Positions 1 to 6,566 of a stretch of 8,526 nt of DNA are shown piece by piece (the stretch's first letter is position 1; each line of letters opens with the position of its first letter). The translations under genes were made by a program, and so were the position numbers. The DNA is from Cyanobacteria bacterium UBA7694 (GTDB lineage: Bacteria > Cyanobacteriota > Sericytochromatia > UBA7694), in contig DLGM01000177.1 in NCBI GenBank assembly GCA_002482705.1, positions 5,149 to 13,674 of the forward strand, in the 5' to 3' direction. The notes beneath the pieces are model-generated. The model was not told where the DNA came from. It worked only from the letters and a program-made list of their open reading frames with translations, and ran no database searches.

Positions 1-2
1 AA

Positions 3-995
3 GCGGCCTATATTCAATCGATTAAGGGCAAACCCCAAGAATATTATGACCGCGCTGGCTTCCTGAATTCTCTGGGCGTAAACAATGCAGACACCTATGG
101 CCGTGATGACAGCGGTGTCCATGCTTTGCTCAAAACCATTGACTATACTCCCCATAGCCATGAGGTTTCTAAGGCACTGCAATTGGCCCAAAAGGCTTTT
201 TTCCAGGTCTTCCGGGTCGCCCCCAAAACCTTTGACAAGGTAGCCGGATTGGTCGACAAATATTATTTCACCCGCAAGGATATGAAGGCCCAGTCGTGGC
301 TGAATATGCCAGTGCCCTTGCCTAAAATGCCGACTCTGCCTTTGGTCAACCCCCAAAAAATCTGGGATACCTATGGCAATACCCGTTTGGCTGCTTATGT
401 CCGTGAGGGGCAAGCCATTCCTGACAGCACTGCCCTGTTTAACAAGTTTGTGAACCCCGACACCATGTGTATGGCTCCGGTGTTTGCCCCCCAGTTTGAA
501 GAAGATTTCCATGCGGGTGTTCCTGCTCCTGATGGCCATGGGGCCCAGCACTATGGCACCTATGCCCTGTTGCGTGATGTGGGCTTTAACGAAGAGCAAG
601 CGGCCCGGATTGCCAATGCCAACTATGACATGGATCGCAACAATACTGCTTATGGGGCCTCGGATGCGTTCCCCAACGCTCTGCCAAGTAAACACTTCAA
701 CCTCAACAAGGAAACGCCTGAAAAAGGTGATACGCGCTTCATTTGGGCTCAGCGTCACCTTGATGCGGCTGTTGAGCTGGCCAAACGGGGCCTGTTTGAT
801 CAGGCTGAAAAAGAGCTGGGTTATGGCCTGCACGGCATTCAAGATGCCTTTGCCCATGGACATATTCGCTTAGCTTCCCACGCCATTACCGACAATATCC
901 CTGACGGGGTCGATTATAATCCCGTAGCAGCTTATGAGGCTTCCGTTGCGACCCTGGGTTATGTTCGTCTGTATATTCAGCGCGCGCTCAGCTAA
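3..995 (+). CDS. Zinc-dependent phospholipase C-like helical protein, C-terminal part (5' end outside window)
   Basis: The frame is open from base 3 to the TAA at 993-995, so the gene begins left of the window. A TTG at 126 could be read as a start, but the codons before it are continuous and protein-like, so I treat it as internal. The diagnostic part is C-terminal. It has a His at 549 (GAQHYGTY), an Asn-Tyr-Asp-Met-Asp segment near 621-635, a His in SKHFN near 693, then HGIQDAFAHGH at 831-863. The H-x3-D-x5-H spacing there resembles the zinc-ligand pattern of the phospholipase C / S1-P1 nuclease fold, where three zinc ions hydrolyse phosphoesters. The final helix, up to YIQRALS, looks complete. 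The visible upstream third (about 130 residues) matches nothing I know. Signal peptide and targeting cannot be judged. The substrate could be a phospholipid or nucleic acid, or the domain could be a toxin module of a larger protein. The next gene overlaps it by one base. Confidence 0.6.
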   Translation, partial: AAYIQSIKGKPQEYYDRAGFLNSLGVNNADTYGRDDSGVHALLKTIDYTPHSHEVSKALQLAQKAFFQVFRVAPKTFDKVAGLVDKYYFTRKDMKAQSWLNMPVPLPKMPTLPLVNPQKIWDTYGNTRLAAYVREGQAIPDSTALFNKFVNPDTMCMAPVFAPQFEEDFHAGVPAPDGHGAQHYGTYALLRDVGFNEEQAARIANANYDMDRNNTAYGASDAFPNALPSKHFNLNKETPEKGDTRFIWAQRHLDAAVELAKRGLFDQAEKELGYGLHGIQDAFAHGHIRLASHAITDNIPDGVDYNPVAAYEASVATLGYVRLYIQRALS

Positions 996-1597
996 TGTCA
1001 CCCCGTTATCTGTTGACGGCTTTGGCCATTGCGGTTATCTTGCTCTCCGGTGCTCTGACGGGTTTTTTATACCGTTATTACCAAAACCAGAATGTGACAA
1101 CCCGGCATACGGTGTCGGTATTACAACGCCTGCAAGAAATTCAGCGCCTGGAGGTGCTGGAGGCCGAGTTGGTGGGGCATAAGGTGTATCGTGATGCTGC
1201 TTATCTGGGGTTTAACACCAATGAATTTGCCATCTTGGCCAAAGCCCGTGCCTTGTATGGCCTGGATCTGCAACTGCTCCAAATTGAAGGAACCCCCAAT
1301 GGCTTTAAAGTGGTCTTGCCTCCGGTGCGTGTTCAGGAGCTAATTTTGAACCCGGACTCGGTGGAGTTTGTCGGCCTTAAAAAAGGTTTGTTCACGGGCC
1401 AAGATAGTTTTGAACGCCTACAGCGTGAGGCTTTATCCGAGTTACAAATCGAGTTATCTCAGCAAGCCCGTGAACCGCAGTTTCGGGTGCAGGCTCAGCG
1501 CAGTGCCCGGCGTATTTTAGAGGCATTGTTGCGTTCCTTGGCCCCGGAAGCCAAGGACATTGGCTTTTATAATGCTGAAGGTGAATTATTGCCCTAA
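995..1597 (+). CDS. DUF4230-family membrane-anchored protein
   Basis: This is a 200-aa protein whose ATG shares its A with the TAA of the preceding gene (TAATG), so translation is probably coupled and the pair co-transcribed. Residues about 5-25 form a hydrophobic helix after a single Arg, which fits an uncleaved N-terminal anchor with the rest outside the cytoplasm. The body follows the DUF4230 pattern: a segment rich in Leu and Glu (VLQRLQEIQRLEVLEAEL), then YGLDLQLLQIEG, then a VVLPPVRV strand and a long amphipathic helix rich in Gln, Arg and Glu before the end. DUF4230 proteins are widespread, and I know of no established function. The coupling to a phospholipase C-like protein suggests an envelope role, but that is inference. 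The assignment rests on pattern memory and not on a profile search. Confidence 0.6.
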   Translation: MSPRYLLTALAIAVILLSGALTGFLYRYYQNQNVTTRHTVSVLQRLQEIQRLEVLEAELVGHKVYRDAAYLGFNTNEFAILAKARALYGLDLQLLQIEGTPNGFKVVLPPVRVQELILNPDSVEFVGLKKGLFTGQDSFERLQREALSELQIELSQQAREPQFRVQAQRSARRILEALLRSLAPEAKDIGFYNAEGELLP

Positions 1598-1801
1598 GGG
1601 GGGAAGCCCTTCTGTGACGCCTTTTACAGCTTTTTTATGGGGCTAAGATTTATACTTTTTTTCGAAAATCATTTATACTTAAAGTACTCAGGTGCCAATC
1701 AGCTGCAAGTTTAAGGTATTCTTATCCCGCTCTTAGAAACATTTCTGAGGGTATGAGGTACACTTAGAATTGTAGTCGTCTGCACTTGAAAATACGGGAC
1801 C
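1598..1801. promoter_or_regulatory. AT-rich intergenic region with direct repeat, palindromes and possible promoter
   Basis: This 204-bp gap precedes the 276-aa gene. ATTTATACTT occurs twice as an exact direct repeat (1648-1657 and 1671-1680, 23 bp apart). Between the copies lies the palindrome TTTTCGAAAA (1659-1668), and the second copy runs into TACTTAAAGTA (1676-1686). Further on is the near-perfect inverted repeat CTTAGAAA-CA-TTTCTGAG (1732-1749, one mismatch). A possible -10, TAGAAT (1765-1770), follows it with a poor -35, TTTCTG (1742-1747), at 17-bp spacing, so the inverted repeat would overlap the -35. At the left end a weak CTGT/ACAG stem (1612-1629) is followed by six Ts (1631-1636) and may act as a poor terminator for the DUF4230 gene. 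All of these are sequence patterns only. Confidence 0.35.
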
Positions 1802-2632
1802 ATGGCGGGAGAGAGTTTGCAAGGGAATATCAGCCAGGCCGAAATTGAATCACTGCTCGATCGCTTTAACCAAAAATGTGTTGAGTTTGGTTATTATTGC
1901 GATCAATATGCGCGTGAGGAAGTTAGTATTGCCGATATCACGCGTTATCGCACCGAAGCAACGGCTGAAGCCGAAGAGTTTTTTGGCAATCACAGCCTGC
2001 ACATGACCATGGAGCAGTTACAGCGTTATGCTGTGACACAAAACTCGATTGAGGCCATGACCTCTAATCTCTTCCGGGCTGAAATTGACCGCAATAAAAA
2101 CGTCATCTGCCAGGCTTTGCGCAATGGTGAGTACTTCTTGGTGCGCATTACCTTTAATGCCGTCGAATCTAATATCTACATGATGTACAGTCGCGACCGC
2201 ATTACGACCGACAAAGAACGGGCGCTCAAAACGGCTGCTGAAGAACAACAGCTCTGCCAATCCCTGACCAAAGTGCTCAAAGCCATGGAAGTGGCACTCC
2301 AGGCCGACCCGCCTGAGTCGATCGATTATGCCAAGGTTGAAAAGGCCTTTGAGATTTATGTGGGCTATTTCCGCACCTTGGCCGATAATCTTTACAAGCA
2401 GGCTGCTGATGACCGGGTCATGTATCTGCTTGAGCAGCACGCCAATCACCTCCACGAACACAACTATTTTGGCAACTTTGTACGCGCTCTTGACCACCTC
2501 TCGCGCTGTATCAACTTGCTCAAACCCGTGGTACGTAACGAACATGTTCAGCGCCTTGATCGCATTTATGAGCGTGCCAGTTCCCCCTGGTCGGACATTT
2601 CTGATATCCAGGTGCAGCCCACGTCCCTGTAG
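1802..2632 (+). CDS. Unrecognised helical cytoplasmic protein, 276 aa
   Basis: I do not recognise this family. The protein looks almost entirely alpha-helical and acidic to neutral. It has no signal peptide, membrane segment or known catalytic motif. Six cysteines are scattered through it, two of them seven residues apart near the N-terminus (KCVEFGYYC). The C-terminal half (residues about 140-255) has heptad-like helices that could form a TPR-like or four-helix bundle, with a His-rich loop, HANHLHEHNYF. The ATG at 1802 is the best start because no good alternative lies nearby. The ribosome-binding site is poor: GGGA sits only two bases before the ATG. The TAG stop (2630-2632) lies in the left arm of a GC-rich inverted-repeat element, and the last few residues (QPTSL) are partly encoded by that arm. 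It may be a single-gene transcript, since the upstream gap is large and the next gene is convergent. Reading-frame length and codon pattern support a real gene. Confidence 0.7.
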   Translation: MAGESLQGNISQAEIESLLDRFNQKCVEFGYYCDQYAREEVSIADITRYRTEATAEAEEFFGNHSLHMTMEQLQRYAVTQNSIEAMTSNLFRAEIDRNKNVICQALRNGEYFLVRITFNAVESNIYMMYSRDRITTDKERALKTAAEEQQLCQSLTKVLKAMEVALQADPPESIDYAKVEKAFEIYVGYFRTLADNLYKQAADDRVMYLLEQHANHLHEHNYFGNFVRALDHLSRCINLLKPVVRNEHVQRLDRIYERASSPWSDISDIQVQPTSL

Positions 2633-2712
2633 GGACGCATACGCCCCCTACGCCCCGAAGGGGCGTACACATAACCTCAGTGCATGTCGATGTGGGGTAT
2701 GTCGCCCCTACG
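2628..2712. repeat. GC-rich inverted-repeat element (MITE/REP-like) at a convergent junction
   Basis: The outer arms are imperfect inverted repeats. The left arm (2629-2642) reads GTAGGGACGCATAC, and the right arm read on the minus strand (2712-2698) starts GTAGGGGCGACATAC after one base. Inside lies a perfect 8-bp hairpin, TACGCCCC-GAA-GGGGCGTA (2649-2667). The left arm also pairs with bases just outside it, CGTCCC-TGTA-GGGACG (2622-2637). No T-run follows, so this is not a classic intrinsic terminator on either strand, although the hairpin could stop or protect both transcripts. GTAGGGGCG-type short palindromic repeats are dispersed in many environmental bacterial genomes, so a non-autonomous mobile repeat is likely. 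The TAG stops of both flanking genes fall inside the arms (2630-2632 on plus, 2708-2710 on minus). Confidence 0.6.
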
Positions 2713-4264
2713 AGCTGCATGATAACATCGAACACCCAGGGCGGTTGCGTGCCCAATCCGGGCGTTTGGCCATAAATGCATCCAACCCGGTGCGTTCCTG
2801 ATAAGGGTGGCGCAGCGCTTGTTGTAGCTGCTCAATGCGGCTTAAATCGCCCTGTTCGGCTAAATCGATGGCTTCTTGAGCCAGGTAATTGCGCAGTACA
2901 TAGACTGGATTGACTGCGTTCATTTGGGTGCGGTGTTGGCCTAAAGTAACCGGATCACTGGGCAAAACCGCCACATATTCGGTGACCCAACGCTGCCAAC
3001 TGGCTTGATCACGCTGGTAGTTTTCCTCGTTGTAAAAGGCCGGGTGTAAGTGCTCTAGGCTTGGCTCCTCCCGGTCAAGGTGTGCCAACTGGCGAAAGAA
3101 CAGGGTCATATCTACTTCTGAGCGCTGCATCAGGGTGTAAGCGCGGGTGACCAGTTCTTCTTCTGCGGGGCCCCACTGGCTAAAGCCGAATTTGGCGACG
3201 GTAAAGCCTTGGTGGGTCTCTGCAAAGGCTTGAGGATAGAGCTCCATGCCTTCCTCCAGCGGTTCAGGATCGGTGAACAGTTCCCCCAAAGCCGAAGCCA
3301 AGCACGAGAGGTTCCAATAGGCAATTTGGGGCTGTTGGCCAAAGCGATAACGCCGGTGTTGGCGGTCGGTGGTATTGGGCGTCCAGCCGGGATCAAAGTT
3401 ATCCACCCAGCCATACGGCCCGTAATCAATGGTGAGCCCTAGGGTTGACATATTGTCCGTATTCATGACCCCATGTACAAAGCCGACCCGCATCCAGTGG
3501 GCGACCATGAGGGCGGTGCGGCGGCAAATTTCGGTGAACCAGCGCTGCCGTTTGGCCGGTGTGTCCCCTTCCAGCTCAGGATAATCACGGGCAATGGCAA
3601 AATCGACCAGTTGGGCGAGCAGTTCGGTTTCGCCGCTGGCTGCTAAAATTTCGAAGTGGCCAAAGCGCAAAAAAGAGGGGGCGACCCGGCAGACAATCGC
3701 ACCGGGCTCTGGGGCCGGATCTCCCTGATACAAAATATCGCGGATCACTTCGTCTCCGGTGCCTATCAGCGTCAGGGCACGGGTGGTGGGCACCCCCAAA
3801 TGGAACATGGCTTCGCTGCACAAAAATTCGCGCAGGGAGGAGCGCAGGACCGCCCGGCCATCCGCATTGCGGGAGTAGGGCGTAGGCCCAGCACCTTTGA
3901 GCTGGAGCTCAAAACGCTGTCCGGTCGGGTTGCGTACTTCGCCCAGGTAAATCGCGCGTCCGTCCCCCAATTGCCCGGCCCAGTGGCCAAACTGGTGGCC
4001 ACCGTAGCGGGTGGCATAAGGGACCATGCCCGGCAGCAGCGTATTGCCAGCCAGAGCCTGGACAAAGGGTTCGCTGTGCAGCTCTTCGGGGGCAATGCCC
4101 AGGGTTGCTGCCATTTCTGGGGACCAAGCCAAGAGCTGGGGAGCCGAGACCGGTGTAGCCGGGGCTGGTGACCAGATGGCCTGGCGCACCTGGCGGGAAC
4201 GGGGGCTGTGCAAAGGGTCTCCGGGCAATTCGCGAATGAGGCGATTGTCAAACGTCAGGGGCAT
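2708..4264 (-). CDS. selO: Protein adenylyltransferase SelO (YdiU/UPF0061 family)
   Basis: SelO has a protein-kinase fold but binds ATP in a flipped pose and transfers AMP to Ser, Thr or Tyr of target proteins, a role linked to redox stress. This 518-aa protein is full length. It has the family signature YGGHQFGHWAGQLGDGRA (about residues 87-104), the ATP-site Lys in LQLKGAG (K123), RSSLREF (141-147), HGVMNTDNM (264-272, catalytic-type D270 and N271) and IDYGP (279-283, metal-binding D280). The chain ends GCSMLSCSS, where the Cys stands at the position of selenocysteine in the mitochondrial homologue, so the C-terminus is intact. The start is well supported: GGAAGGA (4270-4276) lies 5 bases before the ATG, and a small CAGAA/TTCTG inverted repeat (4276-4296) sits just upstream. 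It lies 69 bp downstream of the kinase-fusion gene on the same strand and is probably co-transcribed. Its TAG stop is in the arm of the repeat element. Confidence 0.95.
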   Translation of the reverse strand: MPLTFDNRLIRELPGDPLHSPRSRQVRQAIWSPAPATPVSAPQLLAWSPEMAATLGIAPEELHSEPFVQALAGNTLLPGMVPYATRYGGHQFGHWAGQLGDGRAIYLGEVRNPTGQRFELQLKGAGPTPYSRNADGRAVLRSSLREFLCSEAMFHLGVPTTRALTLIGTGDEVIRDILYQGDPAPEPGAIVCRVAPSFLRFGHFEILAASGETELLAQLVDFAIARDYPELEGDTPAKRQRWFTEICRRTALMVAHWMRVGFVHGVMNTDNMSTLGLTIDYGPYGWVDNFDPGWTPNTTDRQHRRYRFGQQPQIAYWNLSCLASALGELFTDPEPLEEGMELYPQAFAETHQGFTVAKFGFSQWGPAEEELVTRAYTLMQRSEVDMTLFFRQLAHLDREEPSLEHLHPAFYNEENYQRDQASWQRWVTEYVAVLPSDPVTLGQHRTQMNAVNPVYVLRNYLAQEAIDLAEQGDLSRIEQLQQALRHPYQERTGLDAFMAKRPDWARNRPGCSMLSCSS

Positions 4265-4333
4265 AAGGGTCCTTCCAGAATAACGGCTGTTTTCTGATTG
4301 TAAGCGATGTGGGGGGGTGCTGGCAGGCAGATG

Positions 4334-6430
4334 TCAGTATTCAAAGCCGCTATTGCCGATAAATTCGCGTAGGATCGAGGTTGGCGGCACTTGATCTGGG
4401 TATAGGGACACGACCAGATCAATCACCTCACGCAGGCGATACGCGGTTAAAAACGAGGGGTGGGAGCGCTGTACTTCAAGCAGGTAACGTTCCGCATAGA
4501 CCTTGAGCACAGCCACTTCATAAATCAGGGAAGTATCAAAGACCGCATCCGCTTCGCTGACAAAGGGGAAAATCCAGTGCTGTTCCCCGGCCCGCACCGA
4601 GGGCCAACGGGCAATGGTTTCAGCAGCGGAAGTGCTGCGGGTATGGCGATCGCGCACAATCCGCCTTAGCAGGCGCATATCCGAGGTCGAAAAACGGGTC
4701 AATGGATCGAGGGCCAAACCCGTTAAGGGTTGGACAAAAATGCGAAAAATTTGGGCTTCGGGGATGCAGCCATTGAGCAGAGCGGGGTTGAGCCCATGAA
4801 TCCCCTCCAGTAAGAGAATGCTCTGGGGATCCAGTTTTAAGGGCGGGCCTCCCTGTGGGTGGCTTGTGCCGGAATGGAAGTCGTAGTGGGCGGTAGCAAC
4901 GGTTTCCCCCTTGAGCAGGGCTTGCAGATGGGTTTGCAAAAGCGGTAGATTCAGCGCTTCGAGATGTTCAAAATCGTAATCGCCGTTTTCATCGCGGGGC
5001 GTTTCGCTGCGGTCGCGGTAATAGTCATCCAGAGACAGACCCATGGGTTGTAGGCCATTGACCTGAAGTTGAATGGTCAGGCGTTTGATGAAGGTGGTTT
5101 TACCGGAGGAAGAGGGCCCGGCAATACAGATCAGGCGGCAGTCTGGGCGTTGTGCAATGGCGTCGGCAATTTCCCCCAGGCGCTTTTCGTGGAATCCTTC
5201 TGCAACGCGAATGGTGGTGCTGATTTTGCCGTCGATACAGGCTTGGGTAAAGCGCCCCATGCTGTTGACATTGAGGGAGCGCACCCAACGCTGGTGGGCA
5301 GCCATGAGCTGGGCATAAGGTGCCATTAAATTGGCAACGGCCCCATTGAGGGGCGTTGTGGTCAATACCAGCCCATTTTCCCAGGGATGTACCTGAAAAC
5401 AGGCCAAATAGCTGCTGTCAGGCACCAAAGGGCCGACATCCAGTGCATATAATTGGCCGCAACTGACCAACCGGACGGTGGATGATCGTTTAATCTGAAG
5501 CAGTTCAGCGGTTTCAGGATGCCCTTGTTCTTGGAAATAGGCCATGGCCTCTTCCATTGACCACCATTCGCTGCGAAAGCGAATTTGTTTGGCCACGGCT
5601 GATTGCATATGGGCCTGTACCTGTTGGGCTACGTCTTCTGGGGCGATAGAAAGCCCTGGATCGGCGGTGAACCATTGGGTGCCACCCAGGGCGAGGGTTT
5701 GATAAAAGTGGCTGTGGGGATAGAGTTGGGAGAGCGTTTCGAGCAATAATAGGGCGGTACTGCGCCGGTAAATGCGCTCTCCTTCCCAGTGGCCCGCAGA
5801 CAGGGGAGAGAGGGTCGCATCCGAAAACAGTTGGGTATTGAGAGACACAGCCTGGTGATTCAGTAAGGCCGCTACAGCCGGGGTCGCTTGAGGGGCTAAC
5901 ACTTGGGCGATTGGGGTCCCGGTGCGCACCTGTTGCGTGCGGCCTGCGTAGGTAATTGCGACATGGGTGTGCCGGGGCAAGGAGCGTTCGGACAGCAGCA
6001 GGCCGAGGCTATCGGTCATTTCTGCCAAGGTATGCCCCAAATTGCCAATCAAGGCTTGCAATAATTTCAGGGTGAGGGAGGGATGCGATGTGGCCAACTG
6101 CTGATAGGCAGCATGATCCAAACGGGCAACATATCCATCACTCAGTGCAACAATCGAGGCACTGCGAACTTTGCCCGTTAACAATCCCAGTTCACCAAAG
6201 TGGTTGCCTGCTTTGACAATACCCAAATCGATGCCCTGGCGATAGAGACGGACTTCGCCTGCCAATAAAAAATCCATGCTCAGTGCTTCTTCGCCTTGGC
6301 GAATGAGTGTGTCCGTTTTGGCAAATGCCAAGAGCTGCAAATAATGGCTGAATATGAGGCATTCACTGGGGGTAAAGTGTTGTAGGGCTTGTAATTGTGG
6401 CAGATAGGTATGCCAGTGGGCTGAGTTCAT
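4334..6430 (-). CDS. Cyclic-nucleotide-binding / TGS-like / uridine-kinase-type fusion protein
   Basis: Numbering is from an in-frame ATG at 6442. I prefer the ATG at 6430 (698 aa) because GGAGG (6436-6440) sits 5 bases before it and overlaps the upstream ATG. Residues about 20-140 form a cyclic-nucleotide-binding domain. Its phosphate-binding cassette, FGELGLL-x4-RSAS (82-96), keeps the ribose-binding Glu84 and phosphate-binding Arg93. Residues about 158-300 resemble the TGS and second domains of threonyl-tRNA synthetase (VAITYAGRTQQV, then GERIYRRSTALLLLETL), as found in front of some bacterial nucleoside kinases. The C-terminal domain (about 435-660) is P-loop phosphoribulokinase/uridine kinase type: GPSSSGKTT (442-450), SLDDYYRD (470-477), LLEGIHGLN (544-552) and a lid with RDRHTRS, TIARW and GEQHWIFPF. 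The inferred reaction is ATP-dependent phosphorylation of a nucleoside such as uridine or cytidine, gated by cAMP or cGMP. The substrate is not certain. It is probably the first gene of an operon with selO and is divergent from the SIMPL gene. Confidence 0.88.
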   Translation of the reverse strand: MNSAHWHTYLPQLQALQHFTPSECLIFSHYLQLLAFAKTDTLIRQGEEALSMDFLLAGEVRLYRQGIDLGIVKAGNHFGELGLLTGKVRSASIVALSDGYVARLDHAAYQQLATSHPSLTLKLLQALIGNLGHTLAEMTDSLGLLLSERSLPRHTHVAITYAGRTQQVRTGTPIAQVLAPQATPAVAALLNHQAVSLNTQLFSDATLSPLSAGHWEGERIYRRSTALLLLETLSQLYPHSHFYQTLALGGTQWFTADPGLSIAPEDVAQQVQAHMQSAVAKQIRFRSEWWSMEEAMAYFQEQGHPETAELLQIKRSSTVRLVSCGQLYALDVGPLVPDSSYLACFQVHPWENGLVLTTTPLNGAVANLMAPYAQLMAAHQRWVRSLNVNSMGRFTQACIDGKISTTIRVAEGFHEKRLGEIADAIAQRPDCRLICIAGPSSSGKTTFIKRLTIQLQVNGLQPMGLSLDDYYRDRSETPRDENGDYDFEHLEALNLPLLQTHLQALLKGETVATAHYDFHSGTSHPQGGPPLKLDPQSILLLEGIHGLNPALLNGCIPEAQIFRIFVQPLTGLALDPLTRFSTSDMRLLRRIVRDRHTRSTSAAETIARWPSVRAGEQHWIFPFVSEADAVFDTSLIYEVAVLKVYAERYLLEVQRSHPSFLTAYRLREVIDLVVSLYPDQVPPTSILREFIGNSGFEY

Positions 6431-6566
6431 TGAGGCCTCCATGTATGGGTATCATAACTGAGCTGCCAGGGGTGAATGTAAAGATTCATAGCAATCTGTA
6501 TCATGGCACTGAACAATCACTGATCACCCCGCGTCTAGGAGGGATGTAATTCCCTATGGAGGCTTT
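6431..6566. promoter_or_regulatory. Divergent promoter region between the kinase fusion and the SIMPL gene
   Basis: On the minus strand, TATGAT (6456-6451) is a good -10 candidate for the kinase-fusion gene. It would place the transcript start near 6444, which leaves a short leader carrying GGAGG and favours translation from 6430. No convincing -35 is present. On the plus strand, TATCAT (6499-6504) is a weak -10 candidate for the SIMPL gene. An inverted repeat TGAAT-N6-ATTCA (6473-6488) lies between the two and could bind a shared regulator. The SIMPL leader contains AGGAGGG (6537-6543) directly abutting an ATG-TAA, then the true GGAGG at 6558-6562. Confidence 0.35.

Noticed and set aside
126..128. 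TTG as the start of the phospholipase C-like gene
   Set aside because: The frame is open and protein-like back to the window edge, with no good ribosome-binding site before the TTG, so the gene is treated as truncated by the window.
1596..1636. Intrinsic terminator after the DUF4230 gene
   Set aside because: A T-run is present, but the stems before it (AAGGG/CCCTT and CTGT/ACAG) are only 4-5 bp. It is noted as weak within the intergenic entry rather than as a feature.
2018..2545. Minus-strand open frame of 175 aa opposite the 276-aa gene
   Set aside because: It lies fully inside a plus-strand gene with better coding character. Its translation shows no family pattern, and it has no independent ribosome-binding site that I can support.
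3656..4171. Plus-strand open frame of 171 aa opposite selO
   Set aside because: selO is certain on the minus strand here. The plus-strand translation is low-complexity, Gly/Arg/Gln-rich shadow sequence.
3772..4251. Minus-strand 159-aa frame overlapping selO in another frame
   Set aside because: It is rich in Pro, Cys and Trp, typical of a shifted frame, and conflicts with the intact selO frame.
4646..4653. GCGATCGC, the HIP1 octamer abundant in many cyanobacteria
   Set aside because: Only one copy is visible in 8.5 kb, inside a gene, so it does not support a cyanobacterial assignment.
6537..6550. AGGAGGG followed at once by ATG-TAA, a possible start-stop leader peptide
   Set aside because: There is no spacer between the SD-like sequence and the ATG, so initiation there is unlikely. 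It remains only a curiosity of the leader.
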